From positions 868,001-932,000 of the forward strand of contig CP007444.1 of the NCBI GenBank assembly GCA_000632805.1: a stretch of 64,000 nucleotides of DNA, given 5' to 3'. Of this stretch, positions 39,384 to 47,808 are shown piece after piece. This DNA is from Dyella jiangningensis. GTDB taxonomy: Bacteria > Pseudomonadota > Gammaproteobacteria > Xanthomonadales > Rhodanobacteraceae. Under the pieces are notes generated by a model, which was not told where the DNA came from, did no database searches, and saw nothing but the letters and a program-made list of their open reading frames with translations. The number at the start of each line of letters is the position of its first letter. Position 1 is the first letter of the stretch. Both the position numbers and the translations under genes were made by a program.

Positions 39384-39424
39384 CAACGCCCCGAACGGGC
39401 TTGCTTTGCATATCTGGCGGAGAA
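39384..39424 (+). repeat. Degenerate copy of the tRNA-Ser terminator region
   Basis: The stretch ACGCCCCGAACGGGC... TTTGCATATCTGGCGGAG repeats, with about 75-80% identity by eye, the terminator and following bases at 39196-39234 (AGCCCCTAACGGGGC... TTTGCGTATCTGGCGCAG). The two copies lie about 188 bases apart inside the 320-base gap 39186-39505, which holds no convincing gene. It may be a scar of past insertion at the tRNA. Confidence 0.5.
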
Positions 39425-39505
39425 GCGATCTTGCACGCCGCCGTGTTGTCCGGAACAGCCGCATACCGCGATGATGGCGATGCGATTCTTGCGTGCGGAG
39501 ACGAC

Positions 39506-40333
39506 ATGACACCTGCTGGACCTCTGGGCGACCATCCGCAGCGCGATTACGCGCGCAAGCTGCAACTGTTCAACGCATTCGCCGGGCCTGACCTGCAAGC
39601 GCTGATGTCGGCCGCGGGAGTGAAGCCTGGCATGCATGTGCTTGATGCAGGCTGTGGGACAGGCGAAACGCTGGAGCGATTGGCGGGTATCGTCGGGCCC
39701 GGTGGCCTGGCGGTTGGCGTGGATCTTTCGGCACCCCACATCGCGGCGTCCGCATCGAATGCCATCCGCACGGGCCAGCTGCAGGCGGATGTTGCGCGAT
39801 TGCCGCTGCGTGCGGGCAGCCTGGACTTCATATGGTGCGCGAACACCATCAATCACCTGCGCGACCCCGTCGATGCGTTGCGTGGCATGTCGTCACTGCT
39901 GCGGCCTGGCGGCCGTATCGCGCTAGGGCAGAGTGCGTTCCTGGCGGATATGTACTTCGCGTGGGACTTGCGACTGGAGCGCCTTGTGAACGAGGCGGTG
40001 CGGCAGTACTACCGCGAGCGTTATGCGCTGGACGAGCGCGATCTCACTTCCGTCCGCGCGCTCGTGGGGCTCATGCGCGAAGCGGGCTTGGATGACGTCC
40101 GACCACAAACCATCGCCATCGAGCGCATCTCGCCGGTCGACGTGGCCACGGAGGCCTATCTGCGTGAGGCGATTTTTCTGCAGACCTGGGGTGAACGCCT
40201 GAAGCCGTATCTCGCGGAAGCCGATTACGCCGAACTCGAACGGCTATGCGATCCGCAGCATCCGTCCTACGCGTTGCGGCGGCCGGACTTCCATTTCATC
40301 CACACCTTCACGCTGGTGAGCGGATCGCACTGA
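39506..40333 (+). CDS. SAM-dependent methyltransferase (class I), substrate unknown
   Basis: Protein of 275 residues with a Rossmann-type methyltransferase fold. SAM motif I is VLDAGCGTGETLERL (about 45-59), motif II region AVGVDLSAPHI, and the motif IV-like WCANTINHL. It resembles small-molecule (UbiE/COQ5-type) methyltransferases. ATG 39506 has CGGAGA upstream; an open frame extends 35 codons further back but is not conserved-looking. It converges on lpxH with 10 bases between stops. Confidence 0.8.
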   Translation: MTPAGPLGDHPQRDYARKLQLFNAFAGPDLQALMSAAGVKPGMHVLDAGCGTGETLERLAGIVGPGGLAVGVDLSAPHIAASASNAIRTGQLQADVARLPLRAGSLDFIWCANTINHLRDPVDALRGMSSLLRPGGRIALGQSAFLADMYFAWDLRLERLVNEAVRQYYRERYALDERDLTSVRALVGLMREAGLDDVRPQTIAIERISPVDVATEAYLREAIFLQTWGERLKPYLAEADYAELERLCDPQHPSYALRRPDFHFIHTFTLVSGSH

Positions 40334-40343
40334 CGCCGGAAGG

Positions 40344-41072
40344 TCAGGGCAGGGGAAGGCCGCGCAGTTCGGCGCCTTCTGGCGTGATGCGCAGCACAGA
40401 GCCCTGTTCGTACCAGTCCCCCAGCACGATGCGTTCGGCCGGCTGGCCGTCCAAATCGAAGCGATGGATGGCAGGACGGTGCGTGTGGCCGTGGATCAGT
40501 CGCTTCACGCCGGCGTTGCGCATCGTCTCGGCGACGGCATCGGCGTTGACGTCCATGATGGTTTCCATGGTGCTGCCGGTGTGCGCGCGGCTGTCCTCGC
40601 GCGCCTTCGCGGCGAAGGCGCGTCGGGCCGCCAGCGGCATGGAAAGAACCTGTGCCATCCATTCCGGCGTGCGGACCTGCTTGCGCACGGTCTGGTAGGC
40701 GGCGTCGTCGGTGCAGAGCACGTCGCCGTGCATCAAAAGGGTGGGGCGGCCATACAGGTCGTGCACCGTGCCGTCGCTCAGCAGCGTGAAGCCTGCGCGG
40801 CGGGCGAAATCCTCACCGAGCAGGAAGTCGCGGTTGCCGACCATGAAATACACCGGCACTCCTGCATCGCGCAGCGTCTTGGTAGCCAGCGCGATACGCC
40901 CGGGCAGCGCGGCATCGTCGTCATCGCCGATCCATGCTTCGACGAGATCGCCGAGGATGTAGAGCGCGTCGGCTGAACGTACTTCGTCGCTGGCGAGGAA
41001 TTGCTCGAACAGGTGGGTGATTTGCGGACGGCTGTCGTCCAGGTGCAGGTCGGCAATGAACAACGTAGCCAT
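40344..41072 (-). CDS. lpxH: UDP-2,3-diacylglucosamine diphosphatase
   Basis: Mn-dependent hydrolase of lipid A synthesis that makes lipid X plus UMP. It has 242 residues. Calcineurin-fold metal motifs appear in order: ADLHLDD (8-14), ILGDLVEAWIGDDD, VGNRDFLLG, LMHGDVLCTDD and HGHTHRP. It lies downstream of a cyclophilin gene on the same strand (5 bases apart), the same pairing as ppiB-lpxH in E. coli. Confidence 0.95.
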   Translation of the reverse strand: MATLFIADLHLDDSRPQITHLFEQFLASDEVRSADALYILGDLVEAWIGDDDDAALPGRIALATKTLRDAGVPVYFMVGNRDFLLGEDFARRAGFTLLSDGTVHDLYGRPTLLMHGDVLCTDDAAYQTVRKQVRTPEWMAQVLSMPLAARRAFAAKAREDSRAHTGSTMETIMDVNADAVAETMRNAGVKRLIHGHTHRPAIHRFDLDGQPAERIVLGDWYEQGSVLRITPEGAELRGLPLP

Positions 41073-41077
41073 GTGAC

Positions 41078-41785
41078 TCAGCCCTTGGACTTGGGCTTGT
41101 CGGAGGACTTGGCGGGTGCCGGCGCGGTCTTCTCGGTGCCAGGCTTCGCCGTTGCAGGCTTCTGCTCGCTGCCCGGAGTCTCCTCGCCGATCACGTTGGC
41201 ACTGTCGATCACGACGAGAGGGTTGGGTACGTCGGTAGCGAACGGACCCAGGCCACGGGTGGGTAGGGCGGCGATCTTGTCGACTACGTCCATGCCTTTG
41301 ACCACTTTGCCGAACACCGTGTAGCCCCAGGTCAAGCCGCTCTGGTTGCCGACGAAATCGAGGCGGCGGTTGTCGACCAAGTTGAAGAAGAATTGCGCCG
41401 TGCCGGAGTTCGGGTCGGCCGCGCGTGCGACGGCAACGGTGCCGCGCAGGTTGGAAAGGCCATTGTCCGCCTCGCTCGCGATGGCCGAACGAGTGCGCTT
41501 GGCCTGCAGGTCGCGCGTATACAAGCCACCTTGCACCAGGTAGCCCTGGATGGCGCGATGGAACACGGTGCCGCTGTAGAAGCCGTCCCGCACGTACTGC
41601 AGGAAGTTGGCGACGCTCTTGGGCGACTTGTCCGGATAAAGCTCGATGGTGATGTCGCCCTGCGAGGTATGCAGCACCACTTCCGGATGGGGTTGCGCGG
41701 CAGGCGTGGGCGCCGGCTTGGCGGCCTGGGCCTGGAGCACGAGCGGCGACATCAAAAGGGCAACGGCGAGCAGGATTCGTGTCAT
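41078..41785 (-). CDS. ppiA: Exported cyclophilin-type peptidyl-prolyl cis-trans isomerase
   Basis: Protein-folding isomerase of 235 residues. A signal peptide (1-21, cleavage after AQA) makes it periplasmic. Cyclophilin core: VVLHTSQGDITIELYPDKSPKSVANF, then the catalytic Arg in TVFHRAIQGYLVQGG, TAQFFFNLVDN, and the YTVFGKVVKGMDVV end. A Pro/Ala/Lys-rich, probably disordered tail of about 40 residues follows. ATG 41785 begins the signal peptide. Confidence 0.88.
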   Translation of the reverse strand: MTRILLAVALLMSPLVLQAQAAKPAPTPAAQPHPEVVLHTSQGDITIELYPDKSPKSVANFLQYVRDGFYSGTVFHRAIQGYLVQGGLYTRDLQAKRTRSAIASEADNGLSNLRGTVAVARAADPNSGTAQFFFNLVDNRRLDFVGNQSGLTWGYTVFGKVVKGMDVVDKIAALPTRGLGPFATDVPNPLVVIDSANVIGEETPGSEQKPATAKPGTEKTAPAPAKSSDKPKSKG

Positions 41786-41870
41786 GGCGGGCTGGGCAAC
41801 GTGTGGCATCAGGACATGATACGCGTCGATGGGAGGGAGTGGACCCGGCAGGGCATGGGCGCGGTCAGGC

Positions 41871-43388
41871 TCAGTACGGATGGACTTCCAGCAGCAGCCC
41901 CAGCTCGTTCAGCGGCACCTGCTCCTGCTCCAGGTCGGCTTCGCTGAGCGGGTGCTGCTCCAGCCACAGCGACGGGACCAGCAGGCGCATGCGGTGACTG
42001 GTGGCGCCCAGTTGCATCTGGGGCAGCGATTCGGCGCGACGCGCACGGCGGAACAGCACCGCAAGGCGCAACAAGGCGGTGATGTAGCGAGCGAGCTGGC
42101 GATAACGCTGCGGCAGGGCCGAGAAGATGGCCTTGTCCGGCTTGCGGCGATGCGCCTCGACGATGGCTGCCAGCAGTTGCTGTTCCTGCCGCGAAAAACC
42201 CGCCAAGTCGGCGTGGCGAAGGATATAGGCGCCGTGGTGATGGTGCTGGCTGTGCGCGATGGCAAGGCCGATTTCGTGCACGCGCGATGCCCACGACAAC
42301 CACTCGCGCGCCTCGCCATCGAGCTTCCACGAGCGGGCGATCTGGTCGAAGAACATCAGCGCCGTCGATTCCACGCGTCGTGCCTGCGCGCGATCCACGC
42401 CATAACGGTTGGCGAGTGCATCGATGCTCGAGGTACGCGGATCGGTACCGCCGGCGCGGCCGATCAGGTCCCACAGCAGGCCTTCACGCATCGAGCTTTC
42501 GCACACGCGCAAGCGTTCGATGCCCAGCGCTTCGAAAGCGGCCTCGAAGATCACGACGCCGCCGGCGATCACCGGCGCGCGGTCCTCGGCGAGACCCGGC
42601 AGCTTCAGCGCGCCGATCTGCCCCTGGCTCAGCAGGGCATCGCGCAGCGCGGCGAGGGACGCCGGCGTGATGCCGTCGTCGGAGAACTTCATGGCCTGCA
42701 CCACCGAACCGATGGCCTTCGCGGTGCCGGAGGAACCGTAGGCTTCGACCCAGCCGGACTCGCGGTAGTCTTCCGCAAACTGCTGCAGCAGCACGCCGAT
42801 CTCGTTGTTCGCCCGTTGCCAGCGCTTGCGATTGAGCTTGCCGCCGGGGAAAAAGCGCAACGTCGAGGCAATGCAGCCGGCCTGCACGCTTTCCGTATGC
42901 ATCGGCGCGAACCCGCGGCCGATGATGAATTCGGTACTGCCGCCGCCCACGTCGATGATCAGCCGGCTTTCGCGCGAAGCGGGCAGATCGTGTGAGGCTC
43001 CGAGGAAGATCAGGCGGCCCTCTTCACGGCCTGAGACGATTTCCACCGGGTGGCCCAGCGCGGCTTCGGCCGAGGTGAGGAACGATTGCGGCGAGGCCAG
43101 ACGACGCACGGTGTTGGTAGCCACGGCGCGCACGCGGATCGAAGGCACGCCCGCGATGCGCTGGCCGAAGCGGGCAAGGCAGTTGAGTGCGCGGGCGCGA
43201 TGTTCTGCATCCAGCGTGCCATCGGCACGCAGGCCGGCGGCCATGCGCACCGTCTCGCGCAGGCGATCGATCACGCGGGGCTCGCCGTGTTCCACCCGGG
43301 CCACCACCATGTGGTAGCTGTTGGATCCCATGTCCACGGCGGCGATCAGTTCGCCATCCTTGATCGGGGTCTGATCGCCTTGGCTCAT
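41871..43388 (-). CDS. ppx: Exopolyphosphatase Ppx (Ppx/GppA family)
   Basis: Releases phosphate from the ends of inorganic polyphosphate. It has 505 residues. The actin-like phosphatase motifs AAVDMGSNSYHMVVARV (about 14-30), IIDVGGGSTEFIIG and GSSGTAKAI are present, followed by an HD-type helical C-terminal domain (HEIGLAIAHSQHHHH). ATG 43388 is chosen; the upstream extension is not conserved-looking. It lies 71 bases downstream of ppk on the same strand. Confidence 0.94.
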   Translation of the reverse strand: MSQGDQTPIKDGELIAAVDMGSNSYHMVVARVEHGEPRVIDRLRETVRMAAGLRADGTLDAEHRARALNCLARFGQRIAGVPSIRVRAVATNTVRRLASPQSFLTSAEAALGHPVEIVSGREEGRLIFLGASHDLPASRESRLIIDVGGGSTEFIIGRGFAPMHTESVQAGCIASTLRFFPGGKLNRKRWQRANNEIGVLLQQFAEDYRESGWVEAYGSSGTAKAIGSVVQAMKFSDDGITPASLAALRDALLSQGQIGALKLPGLAEDRAPVIAGGVVIFEAAFEALGIERLRVCESSMREGLLWDLIGRAGGTDPRTSSIDALANRYGVDRAQARRVESTALMFFDQIARSWKLDGEAREWLSWASRVHEIGLAIAHSQHHHHGAYILRHADLAGFSRQEQQLLAAIVEAHRRKPDKAIFSALPQRYRQLARYITALLRLAVLFRRARRAESLPQMQLGATSHRMRLLVPSLWLEQHPLSEADLEQEQVPLNELGLLLEVHPY

Positions 43389-43459
43389 GCGGGGCTCACG
43401 TCGGGCTGCAAGGGATGATTCTCTCATGCTGGCATGCCGTCGCGAAGCGGCCGTGAGAT

Positions 43460-45562
43460 TCAGGCCGTGGCGGGCACCAGCTTGTCCAGCAGCCATTGCT
43501 GGGCGCTATGCGGCGCCGCATCGAGGGCTTGGGCGCGCGTGTAACGTCCCTTGCCGTCCAAAAGCCAGGCGTCGACGTTATCGGTCAGATAATTCGCCAG
43601 CGTTTCGTCGTAGACACGCTTGGCCAGCGTCGGGTCGAGGATGGGGAAGGCGACTTCAATGCGGCGCATGAGGTTGCGCTCCATCCAGTCCGCGCTCGCG
43701 CAGTAGAGCTCCGGCGCGCCGTCGTTGGCGAACCAGTACACGCGGCTGTGTTCGAGAAAGCGCCCGACGATGGAGCGCACGCGGATGCGCTCCGACACGC
43801 CGGGGAGGCCAGGGCGCAGCGTGCAGGCGCCGCGTACGATCAGATCGATCTCCACGCCGGCCTGTGAGGCGCGATACAGCGCCTGGATCACATGCGCTTC
43901 GTTCAATGCATTGAGCTTGGCGACGATGCGCGCGGGCTTGCCGGCCAGTGCATGGTTCGTCTCGCGCTCGATCTTCTCCAGCACGTTGCGGTAAAGCGTG
44001 AACGGCGAATGCAGCAGGTGATGCAGTTCGATCACCGGCCCCAGGCCCGACAACTGCTGGAACACCTTGTGCAAGTCTTCGCCGATGCCCGGGTGCGCGG
44101 TCATCAGACCGATGTCGGTATACGTGCGGCTGTTGGCCTGGTGATAGTTGCCGGTGGACAGGTGCACGTAGCGGCGCAGGCTGTCGTCTTCGCGGCGCAC
44201 GATCAGCAGCATCTTCGCGTGCGTCTTGAAGCCCACGACGCCGTACACCACCTGCACGCCGGCTTCCTGCAGGCGCGTGGCGAGGCGGATGTTGGCTTCC
44301 TCGTCGAAGCGCGCGCGCAGCTCGATCACCACGGTGACGTCCTTGCCGTTGCGCGCCGCTTCCACCAGCAGATCCACCAGCGGCGTGTCGACGCCGGCGC
44401 GGTAGAGCGTCTGCTTGATCGCGAGCACGGCGGGATCCTGCGCGGCCTGGCGCAGCAGGTCCACCACCGCGGCGAAGGATTCGTACGGATGATGCAGCAG
44501 CACGTCGCGCTGGCGAAGCACTTCGAACTTGCAGCGGCTGTCGTTGAAAATCGCGGGCAGCTGCGGGATGAAACGCGGGAACTTCAGTTCCGGGCGATCC
44601 AGTCCGTCGTAGATGGTGCCGGCGCGAATGATGTTGACCGGGCCGTCGCAACGATAGACGTCCGTTTCCTCCAGCTCGAAGTTGGCGATGAGCATCGACA
44701 CGATGGACTTCGGGCAGTCGTTGCCGATTTCCAGTCGCACCGGGCGTGCATAACCGCGGCCCAGTAATTCTTCGCTCAGCGCGCGGGCAAGGTTGTCCAC
44801 CTCGGCCTCTTCCACCATCAACTCGCTGTTGCGGGTGACGCGGAACTGGTAGGCGCCGGCCACCTTGAAGCCGGGGAACATCAGGTCGACGAAGCCCTGC
44901 AGCAGCTCCGCCAGGAAGATGTAGTGCACGCCGCCATCGCATACCTCGTCGGGCAGGCGGATGATGCGCGGCAACGAGCGCGGAGCGCGGACCAGCGCCA
45001 TGTGTCCTTCGCGACCGAACGCATCGCGGCCCTTGAGCACCACGGCGATGTTGAGTGTCTTGTTGAGGATGCGCGGAAACGGATGCGCCGGATCCAGGCC
45101 CAGCGGCGACAGCACCGGCATTACCTCATTCTCGAAATAGCCCTGGAGCCAGCGCTTCTGGCGCTCGGTCCAACGCGAGCGAGTGAGGAAATGGATGCCT
45201 TCGGCATCGAGCGCCGGACGCAGCTCTTCCTGCCAGGTGGTGTACTGCTGGGTCACCAGGTCGAGCACGCGCTTGCGGATACGGGTCAGCAGCTCACCGG
45301 AGGAAAGCCCGTCGGGGCCTGGCGCCGCGGAGCCGAACATGTGGTGATGCTTGAGCATCGCCACGCGCACCTCGAAGAACTCGTCGAGGTTGTTGGCGAC
45401 GATGCTGAGGAAACGCAGTCGTTCCAGCAGCGGGATGCGCGTGTCGCGTGCCTGGGCCAGTACGCGGAAATTGAATTCGAGCGCCGCCAGTTCACGGCTG
45501 AGGTAGAACTCAGGAGCAGCACGGTCGGCAACAGGCGAGGGAGTGGCAGGTTTGCGGCGCAT
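43460..45562 (-). CDS. ppk: Polyphosphate kinase 1
   Basis: Makes polyphosphate reversibly from ATP. It has 700 residues. The N-terminal and head domains start with ELAALEFNFRVLAQA and the phospholipase-D-like catalytic domains follow, with the phosphorylated His in YVHLSTGNYHQANS and a second motif EHSRVYWFAND. It forms the pair ppk-ppx, with phoR and phoB upstream on the same strand. Confidence 0.96.
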   Translation of the reverse strand: MRRKPATPSPVADRAAPEFYLSRELAALEFNFRVLAQARDTRIPLLERLRFLSIVANNLDEFFEVRVAMLKHHHMFGSAAPGPDGLSSGELLTRIRKRVLDLVTQQYTTWQEELRPALDAEGIHFLTRSRWTERQKRWLQGYFENEVMPVLSPLGLDPAHPFPRILNKTLNIAVVLKGRDAFGREGHMALVRAPRSLPRIIRLPDEVCDGGVHYIFLAELLQGFVDLMFPGFKVAGAYQFRVTRNSELMVEEAEVDNLARALSEELLGRGYARPVRLEIGNDCPKSIVSMLIANFELEETDVYRCDGPVNIIRAGTIYDGLDRPELKFPRFIPQLPAIFNDSRCKFEVLRQRDVLLHHPYESFAAVVDLLRQAAQDPAVLAIKQTLYRAGVDTPLVDLLVEAARNGKDVTVVIELRARFDEEANIRLATRLQEAGVQVVYGVVGFKTHAKMLLIVRREDDSLRRYVHLSTGNYHQANSRTYTDIGLMTAHPGIGEDLHKVFQQLSGLGPVIELHHLLHSPFTLYRNVLEKIERETNHALAGKPARIVAKLNALNEAHVIQALYRASQAGVEIDLIVRGACTLRPGLPGVSERIRVRSIVGRFLEHSRVYWFANDGAPELYCASADWMERNLMRRIEVAFPILDPTLAKRVYDETLANYLTDNVDAWLLDGKGRYTRAQALDAAPHSAQQWLLDKLVPATA

Positions 45563-45650
45563 TCCGCCATTCTGGCCGATGCGACGTTTTGTTACATGGC
45601 GCAGTGCCGCGGACTGTGACGGCCGTTCAGGTAGCGTGGCGCGTTCGCGA

Positions 45651-46919
45651 TCAGTCCGGATCGGCGCCGCCGGGCGTCAGCAGCCTTTCCCTGCTGAACC
45701 AGCACGAGAACGTGGAGCCCTGGCCAGGCTCGCTCTGGATGTCCAGCCGTGCCTGGTGCAGGTTCAGCACGTGCTTGACGATGGAAAGCCCAAGGCCGGT
45801 GCCGCCGCTTTCACGCGAGCGGCTGGAAGACACGCGATAAAAGCGCTCGGTAAGGCGCGCGAGATGCGTCGCCGGAATACCGTAGCCGGTGTCGGTCACC
45901 GAATACACCGCGCCTTCCGGCGTTCGGCGCCAGCGCACGGTGATGCGCCCGCCGGTAGGCGTATAGCGCACGGCATTGCTCACCAGGTTGGAGAACGCGC
46001 TGTGCAGGTCCTTCACCGAGCCGAGCAGGTCGGCGTCGGCGGTGGATTCCACGGTGATCTGATGGCGGCCCTGGCTCAGCGCCTCGGCTTCCTTCCGGAT
46101 CGTGGCCAGCAGTGGCGTCATCTGCACGCGCTCGTCCTGCACGTGCTCCTGGGTTTCCAGGCGCGAGAGGGTGAGCAGGTCTTCGACGATCTGCCCCATG
46201 CGCTTGGACTGCGCGCGCATTTCGCTGAGCACGGGCGCAAGCTCTGGCACGTCTTCCGGATCGATCAGCTCGAGGTAGCCATGGATGACGGTAAGCGGCG
46301 TGCGCAACTCGTGCGAGACGTTGGCCACGAAGTCGCGACGGATCTGTTCCAGTCGCGTGAGGTGGCTGATGTCGCGCGCGAGCAGGAGCCGCTGGCGGCG
46401 CCCGAACGGCAGCAGCGTGACATTGATATGGCGATTGGGGTGGCCCGGTGCCGCCACATCGTTGAGCGGTTCGCGCGCGCCGTCCTTAAGCCAGCCAGCG
46501 AGCTCGGTCGTGCTGAGGCGTTCGTCCAGATGCGCACCGCGATCCTGCGGGCGGCGAAGACCCAGCAGATCTTCGGCGGCGTGGTTGAACCAGCGGACGT
46601 GCTGCTCGGTATCGAGCAGGACGACCGCATCCGGCAGGCTGCCGGCGGCGCTGCGCAAGTCGCGCAGACTGGAGGCGATGCGGCGGGAGCGCGTCATGAA
46701 ACGGTCATGCTGAAGGGAGGTCACCGTGGAACTTTGCGTCATCATGTGCTGCGCTTGATGACGGATTTGGGTCAGAAGCAAGACGATTTCCGCGATGGCA
46801 ACCAGCGCCACGCCAGTGGCCACATGGCCTCCCGCAAACCAGCCCACGCCGCCGCCCACGAGCCATCCGGCCACGAGAAGGGCCGGCAGCTTCCACGAGC
46901 GTTCGAAGAGGTAGGGCAT
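45651..46919 (-). CDS. phoR: Phosphate-regulon sensor histidine kinase PhoR
   Basis: Inner-membrane kinase of 422 residues. Two N-terminal membrane segments (about 11-30 and 32-51), a PAS domain (about 95-180, LPDAVVLLDTEQHVRWFNHAAEDLLG), the dimerisation/His domain with H203 in NVSHELRTPL, and an HATPase domain with VSNAVRYTP, DTGYGIP and GGTGLGLSIVKH. PhoR reads phosphate status through the Pst system, whose genes are not in the window. It is 82 bases downstream of phoB. Confidence 0.95.
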   Translation of the reverse strand: MPYLFERSWKLPALLVAGWLVGGGVGWFAGGHVATGVALVAIAEIVLLLTQIRHQAQHMMTQSSTVTSLQHDRFMTRSRRIASSLRDLRSAAGSLPDAVVLLDTEQHVRWFNHAAEDLLGLRRPQDRGAHLDERLSTTELAGWLKDGAREPLNDVAAPGHPNRHINVTLLPFGRRQRLLLARDISHLTRLEQIRRDFVANVSHELRTPLTVIHGYLELIDPEDVPELAPVLSEMRAQSKRMGQIVEDLLTLSRLETQEHVQDERVQMTPLLATIRKEAEALSQGRHQITVESTADADLLGSVKDLHSAFSNLVSNAVRYTPTGGRITVRWRRTPEGAVYSVTDTGYGIPATHLARLTERFYRVSSSRSRESGGTGLGLSIVKHVLNLHQARLDIQSEPGQGSTFSCWFSRERLLTPGGADPD

Positions 46920-47001
46920 GGGCGGTCAGTCATCGATGCCGGGCTGGCGGTGCGCCAGCATCGGCAAAAGGCTGCTTGCCCGCAATAGCGCGGTTTGCGC
47001 C

Positions 47002-47691
47002 TCAGGGGCTGGCGGAAAAACGGTAGCCCGCGCCACGGACCGTCTGGACCATGTCGTCGAGCTTCCATGGTTCCAGCGTCTTGCGCAGGCGGCGGATATG
47101 CACGTCCACCGTGCGTTCTTCCACGTACACGCTGCCGCCCCACACATGGTCGAGCAGTTGCGCGCGCGAATAGACCCGCTCGGGATGCGTCATGAAGAAG
47201 TACAGCAGGCGATATTCCGTCGGCCCGATGGTGACCGCATCGTCGCCGGCGAACACGCGATGCGCGGGACCGTCGATGCGCAGGCCGCCAAGTTCGACCA
47301 TGCCCGACCCGTCGTCGCCCTGGCTGCGGCGGAGCACGGCCTTGATGCGCGCCACCAGCTCGCGCGTGGAGAAGGGTTTGACGACGTAGTCGTCCACGCC
47401 GGCTTCCAGTCCGTTGACGCGATCCATCTCTTCGCCGCGTGCGGTGAGCATGATGATGGGGACTTCGCGGCTCAGTTCTTCCTTGCGCAGTCGGCGCGCC
47501 AGTTCCAGGCCGCTGGTACCCGGCAGCATCCAGTCCAGCAGAATGAGGTCCGGTACCTGCTCGGCGATGGCCAGCTGGGCGGCGCGGGCGTCGGCGGCGT
47601 GGATGGCGTCCATGCCCGCCTTGCGGAGGGCAAAGGCGACCATGTCGCGGATCGAGGCTTCGTCTTCGACGATCAGGATGCGTTTGTGCAC
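47002..47691 (-). CDS. phoB: Phosphate-regulon response regulator PhoB
   Basis: OmpR-type regulator of 229 residues, the same length as E. coli PhoB. Receiver domain with E9-D10, phosphoacceptor D53 in LLDWMLPG and K in VVKPFS. Winged-helix domain with [21 protein letters not shown] and [17 protein letters not shown] 47691 is chosen: a TTG at 47724 would add 11 residues, but it overlaps the likely -10 box, and the GTG restores the family's start. Confidence 0.93.
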   Translation of the reverse strand: MHKRILIVEDEASIRDMVAFALRKAGMDAIHAADARAAQLAIAEQVPDLILLDWMLPGTSGLELARRLRKEELSREVPIIMLTARGEEMDRVNGLEAGVDDYVVKPFSTRELVARIKAVLRRSQGDDGSGMVELGGLRIDGPAHRVFAGDDAVTIGPTEYRLLYFFMTHPERVYSRAQLLDHVWGGSVYVEERTVDVHIRRLRKTLEPWKLDDMVQTVRGAGYRFSASP

Positions 47692-47723
47692 GCGTGGGGT
47701 CCGCTGTGGGGGCCTATGACGCA

Positions 47724-47760
47724 ATTATTGCAACGGGGGAATGTTACGCGGCGATGACAT
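47724..47760 (-). promoter_or_regulatory. phoB promoter with candidate PHO box
   Basis: On the minus strand ATGTCAT-CGCC-GCGTAAC (47760-47743) matches the PHO box CTGTCAT-N4-CTGTCAC at 6 of 7 and 4 of 7. Thirteen bases later AATAAT (47729-47724) is a 5-of-6 -10 box with no -35, as expected for PhoB-activated promoters. Confidence 0.4.
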
Positions 47761-47808
47761 TTCACACGGTCGCAACGTGACGGCAGCCTCATGCCGCCAC
47801 GAAACGGC

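Noticed and set aside
47754..47776. Alternative PHO box phase with ATGTCAT as the second half
   Set aside because: The upstream half would read GACCGTG, a very poor match, so the other phase was preferred.
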